DNA from: GCA-003244245 sp052390115
GTDB taxonomy: Bacteria; Actinomycetota; Actinomycetes; Mycobacteriales; Pseudonocardiaceae
Reading direction: 5' to 3'
NCBI GenBank assembly: GCA_052390115.1
Contig: JBQTHE010000016.1
Coordinates: 1 to 54,558, forward strand
Length of the DNA: 54,558 nucleotides
Shown here: piece by piece, positions 35,475 through 43,416 of the stretch
Layout: each line of letters starts with the position of its first letter
Position numbering within the stretch: position 1 is the first letter of the stretch
Made by a program: the position numbers and the translations under genes
Notes under the pieces: model-generated
What the model saw: only the letters and a program-made list of their open reading frames with translations
Databases searched by the model: none
Told to the model about the DNA's origin: nothing

Positions 35475-36326
35475 TCATTGGAGTTGCGCAATTTCTGGGT
35501 AGCGGCGGGCTGCGCGGGCGTGCTGTTGCCAGCCGAGCAGCGGGTCGTGGGCGGTGTAGGGCTTGTAGGTGATGTTGAGTCGGCGGCTGACTTCGGCGTA
35601 GAAGCTGGCGATGGCGGCCGGGTCGTCCGAGATCGCCAGCTCGGTCCATCGGGGGGTGGCGAGGAGCGTGGCGAGGGCGATGGTCTCCGGGTAGTTGACC
35701 ATGGTGATCAGGGGGTGGGCTTCGGAGATCCACCACCTGTCGGGGTCGAGGAAGCGCCGCAGCCGCCGGTCACGGTGTTGGGTCCAGTCCCCGCGGTGGG
35801 TCCAGCGTTGGGTGATGTATCCGGCGTGGCCGACGAACCCGGCGGCTTGGTCGATGCCGTGCTGGCGGACGAGTCGGATGTGGCGGCGTTGCGCGGTGAG
35901 GACCTCGGGTAGGTCGCGCAGGTCGTACTGCTGGCGATCCGGGTGGTGGTAGCCGTCGGGAAGCCAGCGCCGGTGGCGGCGGCAGGTCGTGTGGTAGGTG
36001 GGGGCGGCGAGGTGCACGGTCGTGTGGATCCCGCGCTGGGCGGTGCAGCGGTGGCAGGCTTCCCGTCGGCGCTGGTGGTGGGGGTGGGCGGTGGTGGCGA
36101 GCGTGTCGCGCAGTCGGTCGGGGGGATGGCCGGTCAGGGCTGCGAGGCGGTCGAACCGGTGCGGGCCGGACGTGCGGGCGGGTGCGTCGAGGTAGCTGGC
36201 CAGGTCATCGGGGTGGAGGTGGTTGGCGCGGGCGAGGCGGTGGAGGTAGGAGTGGGTGGTCTCGTCGCGGACCAGGGGGACCGGGACCGGCAGCCGCCGG
36301 GGTCGGTCGATCATCGGGTAGGCCAT
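35475..36326 (-). CDS. tniQ: TniQ-family target-selection protein
   Basis: 283 residues; ATG 36326 overlaps the tnsC stop as TGATG. The N-terminus RRLPVPVPLVRDETTHSYLH then RLARANHLHPDDLASYLD is the TniQ signature (LP..P.P.E.l.SyL.RlA). A zinc-binding cluster follows: CHRCTAQRG, then HLAAPTYHTTCRRHRRWLPD with the Cys/His ligands. The C-terminus is helical (PLITMVNYPETIALATLLAT; DPAAIASFYAEVSRRLNI). In Tn7- and Tn5053-type elements TniQ/TnsD proteins recognise the target or a targeting partner and recruit the AAA ATPase. At under 300 residues it is the short form, which needs a separate DNA-binding factor in other systems. Confidence 0.88.
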   Translation of the reverse strand: MAYPMIDRPRRLPVPVPLVRDETTHSYLHRLARANHLHPDDLASYLDAPARTSGPHRFDRLAALTGHPPDRLRDTLATTAHPHHQRRREACHRCTAQRGIHTTVHLAAPTYHTTCRRHRRWLPDGYHHPDRQQYDLRDLPEVLTAQRRHIRLVRQHGIDQAAGFVGHAGYITQRWTHRGDWTQHRDRRLRRFLDPDRWWISEAHPLITMVNYPETIALATLLATPRWTELAISDDPAAIASFYAEVSRRLNITYKPYTAHDPLLGWQQHARAARRYPEIAQLQ

Positions 36327-37435
36327 CAGGCGACCCCGGAGCTTGGGCGTCGCGCCTGTCGGGCTGTGGACTTGGTGGCGGGCTTGGCTGGGGTGGTGGC
36401 TTGGTGGGTTTGGGCGGCGTGGTCGAGGCGGACCGCGTCGAGGTTCGCTTTGGTGATCTTCTCGGTGCCGGTGATGATGGCATCGATGGCCGCGCCGCGG
36501 ATCAGGTGGGACAGGCTGCCGATCATGCCGCCGGTGCGGTGGTGCAGGTGCTCGGCGATGCCGACCAGGCTGTGCGGGAGATGGCGGCGTAGCCGCAGGG
36601 TCTGTTCGAGGGTGGCGACCAGTGCCTGCCACTGCTCTCGCTGGGTGGTGGTGGCGTAGCCGAAGGGTGTGGTGGGGATGGTGGCGAACCGGCTGGCGAT
36701 CTGCCGGCCGCGGGTGCCGGTGAACAGCCCGACGCGTTCGACGTCGATGCCGGCGTAGACGAAGGTGGCGGGTAGCCGCTCGGAGAAGTACTTCAGTTGG
36801 TCGGAGACCTCGGCGCCAGCGCGGGTGGCCAGGTTCAGGTTGTGCAGCTCATCGACGATGACCAGGTCGCAGCCCAGGTCGGTCAACACCGCGCAGACCG
36901 TGTCGGTCACGTCGGTGATGTTGGCGCGGGTGGTCGTTGGCAGGCCGAGGAAGCGGGCGAACTCCACCGCGAGCATCCGCGGGGTGGCCGCCGGGGGGAC
37001 GGTCACGTAGACCACCGGAAGCCGCGGCCCGCCGGTCGGGTGCCGCAGCCGCAGCGCCAACTCGTGGGCCTTGCCCAGCTGGGTGATCGCGGTGGTCTTG
37101 CCGGTGCCGGCGCCACCGGTCACGATCAGTCCGCGCCGCGCGCTGAGCTGGTGGCGGTTGAGCACGATCAGCCGCCGCCCGGTCAGGGTGACCGTCTGGA
37201 CGGTCGGGGTCGCGACCACCGCGAGCCGGCTGTGATATGCCAGCCGGGCGTCGTCTTGCGCCTCCCGCTGCGGCGGGCTTAGCTGCTCCAGCTCGGCCGG
37301 GTCGAGCAGCTGGGGCGGGTCGGGGGTGTCCTCGACGAACCGCAGCCAGCCCTCCTTGGTGGTCAATGGTTCGTGCCCGACCGGCGGGGCGCCTGCGGCC
37401 CGCCCCGCTGCGGCATCATCGTGGTTGGTGCTCAC
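36326..37435 (-). CDS. tnsC: TnsC/TniB-type AAA ATPase
   Basis: 369 residues, ATG 37435 overlapping the tnsB stop as ATGA. Walker A is RGLIVTGGAGTGKTTAITQL, Walker B CDLVIVDELHNLNLATRAG, and sensor-like SRFATIPTTPFGY follows, in line with TniB/TnsC regulators that form filaments on DNA and pass the target to TnsB. The N-terminus (TTKEGWLRFVEDTP, LLDPAELEQLSPPQREAQDD) is the usual docking segment and the C-terminus is Ala/Thr/Lys-rich. Length and motif order are complete. It is translationally coupled to both neighbours. Confidence 0.92.
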   Translation of the reverse strand: MSTNHDDAAAGRAAGAPPVGHEPLTTKEGWLRFVEDTPDPPQLLDPAELEQLSPPQREAQDDARLAYHSRLAVVATPTVQTVTLTGRRLIVLNRHQLSARRGLIVTGGAGTGKTTAITQLGKAHELALRLRHPTGGPRLPVVYVTVPPAATPRMLAVEFARFLGLPTTTRANITDVTDTVCAVLTDLGCDLVIVDELHNLNLATRAGAEVSDQLKYFSERLPATFVYAGIDVERVGLFTGTRGRQIASRFATIPTTPFGYATTTQREQWQALVATLEQTLRLRRHLPHSLVGIAEHLHHRTGGMIGSLSHLIRGAAIDAIITGTEKITKANLDAVRLDHAAQTHQATTPAKPATKSTARQARRPSSGVA

Positions 37436-39522
37436 CAGAATCGCTCGGCTTCGGCGCGGGCGTCGAACACCCCGAACGGGATCACCACCGCCATCGGCTG
37501 GTCGGGGTCGTCATCGACGCCGTCGTCGGTCTGCTTCGGGGGCGGGGTATCGATGGCTGTGGTGGCGTCGGGCTCTGTTGGGGGTCGTGGGGAGGTGGCC
37601 GCGGCGGCACGGGTCTTTGCGACCACCCGGCGGGTGGCCCGGTCGTTGTCGGGCCCGGTGCCGGCGTGGTCGAGCAGGTTAGTCAGGGCCGCGGCGATGT
37701 CGACTTGGTTCTGGTCCTGTCCGCGGGTGGTCAGCAGCCGGCGGACGTGGCGCAGGGTGAAATCGGCGAATGGGGCCGCGACCTGGCCGTGGTGGATCCA
37801 CGGCACCGTGATCCAGTTCTGGTCCTGGTGTGGTCGCAGCCAGACCCGGGACAGGTCGTAGGGGTCGTAGTGCACCTCCCACCGGCCGCCCTTGGTTGTG
37901 ATCGGCGAGGGTTGACCGCGGTAGGGGTTCAGCGCCGAGGTGTCGTAGGTCAGGTAGCCCAACCGGATGCCCTCGGCGGTGATCCGCCGCCAGGCCACCG
38001 GCAGCAATTCCAGGTAGTCCTGCCCGGACAGCGCCAGCGGCAGGTAGCCGGCCGCGGCGACCAGCGCGGCATACATCTCGTTCGGTGACAGCTCCGCGCG
38101 CGTCAGGTCGGGATGGCGCAGCCCCTCGTGCGGGCGGGGCTGCCAGCCGGCGAGCACCCACTGATCGAACAAGTCCTGCAGCTCACCGATCGACCACACC
38201 GCCTGCTCGTCGACGTCGCGGCCGCGGTGGGTGACATCGCGGCCTGTGTAGCCGGCCACGTACTGGCAGAACAGGGTGTTGATCGAGGAGAAGGTGCGTT
38301 CCACGACCGCCTTGTCGGTCGGTGTGTAGGGATGTGCGGGCTGCACCGAGATGCCCAGCCGGGCGCAGGCACCCAGGAAGGTCTCGGAGAGATAGACCGC
38401 GCCGCGGTCGCAGACGATCGTCTCCGGCACGATCACCGGTTTGGCTGCGGCGTCGGCCAGCCGCGCGTCCACCGCGGCCAACTCCAGGTGGGGCAGTCGC
38501 GAGGCCCGCATCCGCAGCGCCTCGGGCCAGCCGGGCCGCATCGGTTCGGGCACCACTGCCCGGGCCAGCAGCAGCGCCGCGTCGACGGCCTTCGTTCCGT
38601 GCGGGCGTAGCACCCCCGAGCAGATGGTGCGGGTGGCCAAATCGACCAGCATTGTCAGCTCCACCCGGCCGGTGACCCCGTCATCCAGCACCGCCATCAC
38701 GTCCAGGGGAGTGGTGTCGATCTGCACCAGCTCACCGGGCCGGGCGGCTCGGACCGAGCCGAACGGGGCCTCCGGCCGGTTCGCCAGCGACCGTCGGGTG
38801 GTGGCCGCACCGAAGGTGTGCCGGCCACCCTCGAGCGCGGCCAGCACCCGGTAGAAGGTGGTCTTGGGTGGCAGGGCCACGCAGCCGGGCCCGTGTTCGG
38901 CAGCCAGCAAATGGTCAACTCGCAGGCGCAGCCGCCCGCGGGTGCCGGTCGAAGCGCTGGTCTCCTCGGCGATCGCTTGCCGCGCGGCGGCCACCACCCG
39001 GTGATCGACCCGCCCGGTCGGTGTGCTGATCCGGGTCCGCCGGTGATCCACCAAGCCCCACAACCCGGCTGTGCGGTAGGCGTGACGCTGCCGGCGGATC
39101 GTCGCCCGGCTCGCCCGCTCACCCAGCGCACGCAGCTCAGCGGCCTTGGCCTCCTCCCGCTGCGCCAACGTGTGCACCGCCGGGTCATAGCCGCAGCGCG
39201 GCGGGCCGTCGCCCTCCGGCGGCTGACCCGTCTCGACCTCGATGATGTGGCGTTCCCACCAGCGGGCACGTTCCAGCACCGGCGGCGGTACCGCGTCCAA
39301 CAATCCCAGGGCCGGCAGCCCGACCGCCGCCGCGCCGCCCGACCCCACGGCGAAATCGGCTGCGGCCTGAAGATGGGCCAGCGCGATCACAGCGTCGCTG
39401 CCGTCGTCCGAGACGAGCCGCACCGAGGTACCCGAGAGCCCGACGACGGTGTGCTCGGTGCCGTCGAACACCACCCGATCACCCGGCCGCAACACACCCC
39501 GCGCAGGCGCAGCACCGGTCAC
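37432..39522 (-). CDS. tnsB: TnsB/TniA-type DDE transposase (Mu C-terminal domain)
   Basis: 696 residues, overlapping tnsA by ATGA at its start (39522). An N-terminal SH3/HTH-like part (LRPGDRVVFDGTEHTVVGLS; SRATIRRQRHAYRTAGLWGL, an HTH) precedes the rve integrase core: first catalytic Asp in GELVQIDTTPLDVMAV, second in TIVCDRGAVYLSETF, and Glu in YTPTDKAVVERTFSSIN. The Mu transposase C-terminal domain follows (RRITAEGIRLGYLTYDT, WEVHYDPYDLSRVWLR) and an acidic tail ends DDGVDDDPDQPMAVV, which in Tn7-type TnsB contacts TnsC. All catalytic residues are intact, so the element is probably competent for strand transfer. Confidence 0.93.
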   Translation of the reverse strand: MTGAAPARGVLRPGDRVVFDGTEHTVVGLSGTSVRLVSDDGSDAVIALAHLQAAADFAVGSGGAAAVGLPALGLLDAVPPPVLERARWWERHIIEVETGQPPEGDGPPRCGYDPAVHTLAQREEAKAAELRALGERASRATIRRQRHAYRTAGLWGLVDHRRTRISTPTGRVDHRVVAAARQAIAEETSASTGTRGRLRLRVDHLLAAEHGPGCVALPPKTTFYRVLAALEGGRHTFGAATTRRSLANRPEAPFGSVRAARPGELVQIDTTPLDVMAVLDDGVTGRVELTMLVDLATRTICSGVLRPHGTKAVDAALLLARAVVPEPMRPGWPEALRMRASRLPHLELAAVDARLADAAAKPVIVPETIVCDRGAVYLSETFLGACARLGISVQPAHPYTPTDKAVVERTFSSINTLFCQYVAGYTGRDVTHRGRDVDEQAVWSIGELQDLFDQWVLAGWQPRPHEGLRHPDLTRAELSPNEMYAALVAAAGYLPLALSGQDYLELLPVAWRRITAEGIRLGYLTYDTSALNPYRGQPSPITTKGGRWEVHYDPYDLSRVWLRPHQDQNWITVPWIHHGQVAAPFADFTLRHVRRLLTTRGQDQNQVDIAAALTNLLDHAGTGPDNDRATRRVVAKTRAAAATSPRPPTEPDATTAIDTPPPKQTDDGVDDDPDQPMAVVIPFGVFDARAEAERFW

Positions 39523-40295
39523 GAGGCCGCCCAGACCAGCGACGTCTCAGTCAACGACGACGCCAGATCGGTCCGCAGCTGCTGGCACCAAAGCAGGTGG
39601 AACAGCACCGGCAGCACCGCCGCGGTGCACGACCCGACCAACTCGGCGCCGGCCAGCAGCGGCCGAGGCACCGCGAACACCCCACGCAACTGCTCGGCCA
39701 CGACCGGATCGGCGAAGCGCGGATGCCGGTAGCCCGACAGCCACCGCACGTTCCCCATCAGCACCGCATCGACCGCGCCGACCCGCCGGTACTCCCAACC
39801 GACCGACTCACAGGCCCGGGCGGTCGCCCCGAATGCGACCGCGTCGCGGGGCTTGATCCGCCCATCCGGGCGGCAGTCGATCACGACCGCGCCGCCGTCG
39901 CGGCGGCGAGCGAAAAAGTCCGGCGCGTGCCAGCGACGCCGCCCGGCGTCGAAAAAGAACAACCAGAACGGCTGCGGAGCGAACGCCACCACGTCGCGGT
40001 CGAAGTCCAGCAGCATCACGTGATCACGTTCCAGCCACGACTCGTAGCCCACATGGCAGCCGGTAGTCGCCGCCCACCACAGGCCAGGCCAGTTGCGCTG
40101 GCCCCGGTAAGACGGGAACGACCGCACCGGGCGACACCACTCCAACACCAACCCGGCAGCGTCATCCAAAGAGACCCGCCGCTCCACACCGTCCCGGTCG
40201 ACGAAACCGACCACGAAACCATCCCAACCGGCACCGTCCAGATCCACCGTGTCCGGACGTGACTCTGAAAGGACCCGAAGCGCTGGCGTTGTCAC
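39519..40295 (-). CDS. tnsA: TnsA-like endonuclease subunit
   Basis: About 258 residues from GTG 40295 (an upstream TTG at 40298 is possible). The TnsA N-terminal nuclease signature is readable: HVGYESWLERDHVMLLDFDR (the E-x-x-x-x family motif), VVAFAPQPFWLFFF, RRWHAPDFFARRRDGGAVVI and DCRPDGRIKPRDAVAFGATA. The Asp and downstream carboxylates are kept, and the usual D-x-K is D-C-R, as I recall in other actinobacterial TnsA-like proteins. The protein would cut the 5' ends of the transposon while TnsB cuts the 3' ends, giving cut-and-paste rather than copy-in transposition. First gene of the five-gene operon. Confidence 0.8.
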   Translation of the reverse strand: MTTPALRVLSESRPDTVDLDGAGWDGFVVGFVDRDGVERRVSLDDAAGLVLEWCRPVRSFPSYRGQRNWPGLWWAATTGCHVGYESWLERDHVMLLDFDRDVVAFAPQPFWLFFFDAGRRRWHAPDFFARRRDGGAVVIDCRPDGRIKPRDAVAFGATARACESVGWEYRRVGAVDAVLMGNVRWLSGYRHPRFADPVVAEQLRGVFAVPRPLLAGAELVGSCTAAVLPVLFHLLWCQQLRTDLASSLTETSLVWAAS

Positions 40296-40340
40296 CAACC
40301 AAGTCGATCACACATGCGCCGCACAGCATCGGAGGCGCGC

Positions 40341-40416
40341 TGCTCAGATGCAATGGAACTTGCTCAGATCGCTGCCCACTTCCAGTGGGACCGATCACCT
40401 TCAGCGGGAACCGACA
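40341..40416. repeat. Imperfect ~20-bp-spaced repeats at the transposon end (putative TnsB sites)
   Basis: TGCTCAGAT occurs at 40341-40349 and 40361-40369, exactly 20 bp apart. TTCCAGTGGGACCGAT (40380-40395) and CTTCAGCGGGAACCGAC (40399-40415) form a second pair with the same 20-bp phase. Arrays of about 20-bp binding sites next to tnsA are the normal end structure of Tn7-like elements, so these are proposed TnsB sites. They are imperfect and no copy was found at the other side. Confidence 0.45.
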
Positions 40417-40455
40417 TCGTCTGCAGGTGGCGCAGCTCGTTGAACCGAAGACGCA

Positions 40456-40483
40456 GTATGACATAATGTGCATTATCGGATCG
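40456..40483. other. dif-like Xer recombination site at the element boundary
   Basis: 28 bp: arm GTATGACATAA (40456-40466), centre TGTGCA, arm TTATCGGATCG (40473-40483). The inner 14 bp ATAATG-TG-CATTAT are a perfect inverted repeat in otherwise GC-rich DNA. As I remember the actinobacterial dif consensus (arms ..TTGACATAA and TTATCGG.., centre TGTACA), about 20 of the 28 positions, including the whole core, agree. On the minus strand TGTCA (40463-40459) could be the transposon terminus, so one dif arm would be supplied by the element end and TAATG (40464-40468) by the target. Confidence 0.55.
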
Positions 40484-40647
40484 ATCGAAGGAGGGCGGGG
40501 AGCCGTGTGACGTCGGCGTACTCGCCCGTCGCCGTCGTGGCACTCGCCGATGCACTCGGCCTCGTCCTGCTCTGACAATCGGGGGGTGCTGGGCGCCCGG
40601 TCGGAGCCGGGCCGGGAGGTGTCGGTGGCGTGGGAGATAATCTGTTC

Positions 40648-40755
40648 ATGATCGGCCGTTGGCATGGTCTCGTCGTGGACTGTCCGGACCCGTCGTCATT
40701 GGCGGTTTTCTATCAGGAATTGGATGGGATGCAGCGGGTACAAGACGACACCCTG
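40648..40755 (+). pseudogene. Truncated VOC/glyoxalase-family protein
   Basis: ATG 40648 opens MIGRWHGLVVDCPDPSSLAV and FYQELDGMQRVQDD, a typical first beta-alpha-beta unit of a VOC (vicinal oxygen chelate) protein. The homology stops after about 35 of the usual 120-130 residues and the frame runs into the inverted repeat at 40834. Truncation probably results from rearrangement next to the transposon end. An alternative GTG start at 40630 adds six residues. Confidence 0.6.
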
Positions 40756-40833
40756 CCGGACATCCATTCTGCCTCGTCAGCTGGTAATCGTTTCCAGAGC
40801 ATCGCCGCCACGATTGATCCGCACGTGCCCCTG

Positions 40834-40907
40834 ATGACTGCGTTCTGGATGCAGACTGCCCTCATCAGGGTCCCAATAGCAGCAGTCTGCATCCAGAACG
40901 GGGTCAT
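40834..40907. terminator. 26-bp inverted repeat at the 3' end of glcF
   Basis: Arms 40834-40859 and 40882-40907 match at 24 of 26 positions around a 22-nt loop; the shared core is CGTTCTGGATGCAGACTGC. It overlaps the last codon region of the minus-strand glcF, so it could terminate that operon. Its length is unusual for a terminator, and a small transposable-element footprint is the alternative. Confidence 0.4.
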
Positions 40908-42202
40908 TGGGCGGGGGGCAACGGCAGGCCCCGGATCGAGGCGTCCAGCACGGTGGCGGTGTGGGCCAGGGTGAGGTGGGTGCCGAGGCGGTGGGCGCTG
41001 GCGGCGATCTGCATCAGGCATCCCGGGTTGGCGGTGACCAGTACCGAAGCGCCCGTGGCGAGCACGTTGCGGGCCTTGCGGTCACCCAGCTCGGTGGCCG
41101 GCTCGGGGTGCAGCAGGTTGTAGACACCCGCGGAACCGCAGCACAGGTCGGCTTCGGCGATCTCGGTCAGCTGCAAGCCGGGAATGCCGCGCAACAGCTC
41201 CCGGGGCTGGGACCGGATGCCCTGGGCGTGTCCGAGGTGGCAGGCGTCGTGGTAGGCGATCGTGACGTCCAGCCGGTGGCGCGGCGCAACAGGGCCGAGC
41301 TCGACGAGGAGCTCGGAGACGTCACGGGTGCGCTCGACGAAGGCCGCCGCCCGCTGGGCGTAGCCGGGATCGTCGCGCAGCAGGTGCGCGTACTCCTTCA
41401 TCGCCGAGCCACAGCCAGCAGCGTTGACCACGACGTAATCCACTGCTGCGGCCTCGAAGCGCTCGATCAGTGCCCGGGCGAAGCGGATCGCCTCGTCCTC
41501 ACGACCCATGTGCTGCGACAGCGCCCCGCAGCAGCCCTGACCCTGGGGGATCACCACGTCGCAGCCCTCCGCGGCCAGCACCCGTGCGGTGGCAGCGTTG
41601 ACCTCGGGGTACAACGCATCCTGCACGCATCCGGTGAGCATCCCGACCACCGCCCGGCGCCGCCCCGAAGCCGGCACCCGCGCCGGCAGCTTCTCCCGCC
41701 GGGTCAGGGTCGGGGTCAGCGCCTCCATCACCCGCAGCGTCGCGGGCAGCCGGTCCAGCAGCCCGGTCCGTCGCAGCAGCCGGTCCAGCCCGCTGCGCTG
41801 GTACAGCGCCAGCGGCCCGCGCAGCGCCCGCAGCCGCCTCGGGTACGGGAAGAGCTGGAAGATCGCCTCGCGGAGCAGCCGCTCCCCACGGGTTCGCTCG
41901 TAGCGGCGCTCCACCTGGGCCCGGGTGTCGGTGATCAGCGTGTCGTATTGCACGCCGGACGGGCAGGCGGTCACGCACGCCATGCACCCGAGGCAGGCAT
42001 CGAAGTGGCCCACCATCGACTCCGACAGTGGCTCACCCTCCAGGCCGGCCTCCATCAGGTGGATGCGCCCGCGCGGGGAGTCCATCTCCTCCCCCCACAG
42101 CACGTAGGTGGGGCACGACGGCAGGCAGAATCCGCAGTGCACGCAGTCCTTGATCAGCTCAGGCTCCGGTGGGTGGTGGTCATCGAAAGCACCGTCGCTC
42201 AT
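40904..42202 (-). CDS. glcF: Glycolate oxidase iron-sulfur subunit
   Basis: 432 residues from ATG 42202 (MSDGAFDDHHPPEPE), overlapping the glcE stop as TGATG. Two [4Fe-4S] motifs, CVHCGFCLPSCPTY and CLGCMACVTACPSGV, lie in the first 90 residues. Two CCG domains follow: GQGCCGALSQHMGREDEA with NAAGCGSAMKEYAHLL, and AYHDACHLGHAQGI with ADLCCGSAGVYNL and NPGCLMQIA. It passes electrons from the flavin subunits GlcD/GlcE to the quinone pool during oxidation of glycolate to glyoxylate. Third gene of a tightly coupled glcD-glcE-glcF operon. Confidence 0.95.
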   Translation of the reverse strand: MSDGAFDDHHPPEPELIKDCVHCGFCLPSCPTYVLWGEEMDSPRGRIHLMEAGLEGEPLSESMVGHFDACLGCMACVTACPSGVQYDTLITDTRAQVERRYERTRGERLLREAIFQLFPYPRRLRALRGPLALYQRSGLDRLLRRTGLLDRLPATLRVMEALTPTLTRREKLPARVPASGRRRAVVGMLTGCVQDALYPEVNAATARVLAAEGCDVVIPQGQGCCGALSQHMGREDEAIRFARALIERFEAAAVDYVVVNAAGCGSAMKEYAHLLRDDPGYAQRAAAFVERTRDVSELLVELGPVAPRHRLDVTIAYHDACHLGHAQGIRSQPRELLRGIPGLQLTEIAEADLCCGSAGVYNLLHPEPATELGDRKARNVLATGASVLVTANPGCLMQIAASAHRLGTHLTLAHTATVLDASIRGLPLPPAQ

Positions 42203-43416
42203 CAGATGCCTCCCACGAACCGGCCCGGCGAAAGCCGGTGCTCGGGGTCGAACTGGTTCTTCAGCCGGCGCATTAACTCCAGCGCGGGCACCGGGCCCCA
42301 TACGTCCAGACCATTCTTACGGTGCGGGGGTGCGCAGCGCAGCACGGCGCCGCCGCCGTGCCGGGCCGCGATCTGGCGCAGCTGGGACAGCTCGGTCGCT
42401 AGCCGGTCACCGTCGGTCAGCCCAGCGACGAGTACCCCGACGCCGGCTGAGCCGCGCAGCGCGCCGGGTGCCGTGGCGAGCAGGTCGGCCAGTCCGGTGG
42501 GCTCGCAGGTGACCGTCGCGGCAGGTCCCTGCGGCGGGTGCGGGGGTCGGCCCCACCAGTCCGGCGGCTGCTCGGTCACCGTTGCCGGTGCCCCGGCCGC
42601 CGCGGTGAGCAGGTCGGCGACGTCGGTGGCACGGGCATCGATACCTGCGGCGACGCCCTCCAGGGCGATCCCGACGGTCACCGGACCGCCCGGCAATCCC
42701 CGATCCACGTCGAGGGCCACCGGATCGTGTTGCGACGCCCGGGCTGCGGCGACGGCGGCCGCGGCCCGCGTGGCATCGGCGGCCAGCACGGTGATCCAAC
42801 AGCTCACCTCCGGCAGCGGGTGCAGCCGGAACACCGCCTCGGTGATCACACCCAGGGTGCCCAGCGAGCCGGTGTAGAGCTTGCCCAGGTCGTAGCCGGC
42901 GACGTTCTTGACCACCGTCCCCCCCGAGCGGGTGACGGTGCCGTCAGCGAGTACCACGGTGATGCCGATGAGCAGGTCGCGCACCGAGCCGTACCGGTAG
43001 CGCAGTGGTCCCGACGCAGCGGTGGCGATCGTGCCCCCGACCGTGCCGGCACTGTCGAGAGCCAATCGCTGCCGGTGTGGGGCCAACTCTGCTTGGAGAG
43101 CGGCCATCCGCAGGCCGGCCTGGGTGGTGACGACCAGGTCGCCGGCGACATGCGCGAGCACCGCGGCCATCCGGCTGGTGTCCACGATCAGGTCCAGGTC
43201 GGTTGGTGGTGTCCCCCACGACAGCCGGGTGCCGGCACCCCGGGCGACCACCCGCAGCCCCAGCCCGGCCGCCGCACGCAGCACCGCCGAGACCTCCTCG
43301 GTGCTGCGCGGCCAGGCCACCCAATGCGCCGGCACCCCGTCCACGGTGTCGTCGGCGGTGGCCTGCGCCACGTCAGCGCAGGCCGCGCGCAACCCGCCGA
43401 GGGTGGGGGCGACCAT
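42202..43416 (-). CDS. glcE: Glycolate oxidase FAD-binding subunit GlcE
   Basis: 404 residues, ATG 43416 at the glcD stop. A PCMH-type FAD domain covers residues 30-210: WPRSTEEVSAVLRAAAGLG, VVARGAGTRLSWGTPPTDLD, DSAGTVGGTIATAASGPLRY and GGTVVKNVAGYDLGKLYTGS. The short C-terminal half ends FDPEHRLSPGRFVGGI, typical of GlcE rather than the longer GlcD. It forms the heteromeric membrane-associated glycolate dehydrogenase with GlcD and GlcF; its own catalytic share is less clear than GlcD's. Confidence 0.94.
   Translation of the reverse strand: MVAPTLGGLRAACADVAQATADDTVDGVPAHWVAWPRSTEEVSAVLRAAAGLGLRVVARGAGTRLSWGTPPTDLDLIVDTSRMAAVLAHVAGDLVVTTQAGLRMAALQAELAPHRQRLALDSAGTVGGTIATAASGPLRYRYGSVRDLLIGITVVLADGTVTRSGGTVVKNVAGYDLGKLYTGSLGTLGVITEAVFRLHPLPEVSCWITVLAADATRAAAAVAAARASQHDPVALDVDRGLPGGPVTVGIALEGVAAGIDARATDVADLLTAAAGAPATVTEQPPDWWGRPPHPPQGPAATVTCEPTGLADLLATAPGALRGSAGVGVLVAGLTDGDRLATELSQLRQIAARHGGGAVLRCAPPHRKNGLDVWGPVPALELMRRLKNQFDPEHRLSPGRFVGGI

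Noticed and set aside
40630..40974. Full 114-residue VOC protein
   Set aside because: Only the first 35 residues fit the family; the remainder is translated repeat sequence.
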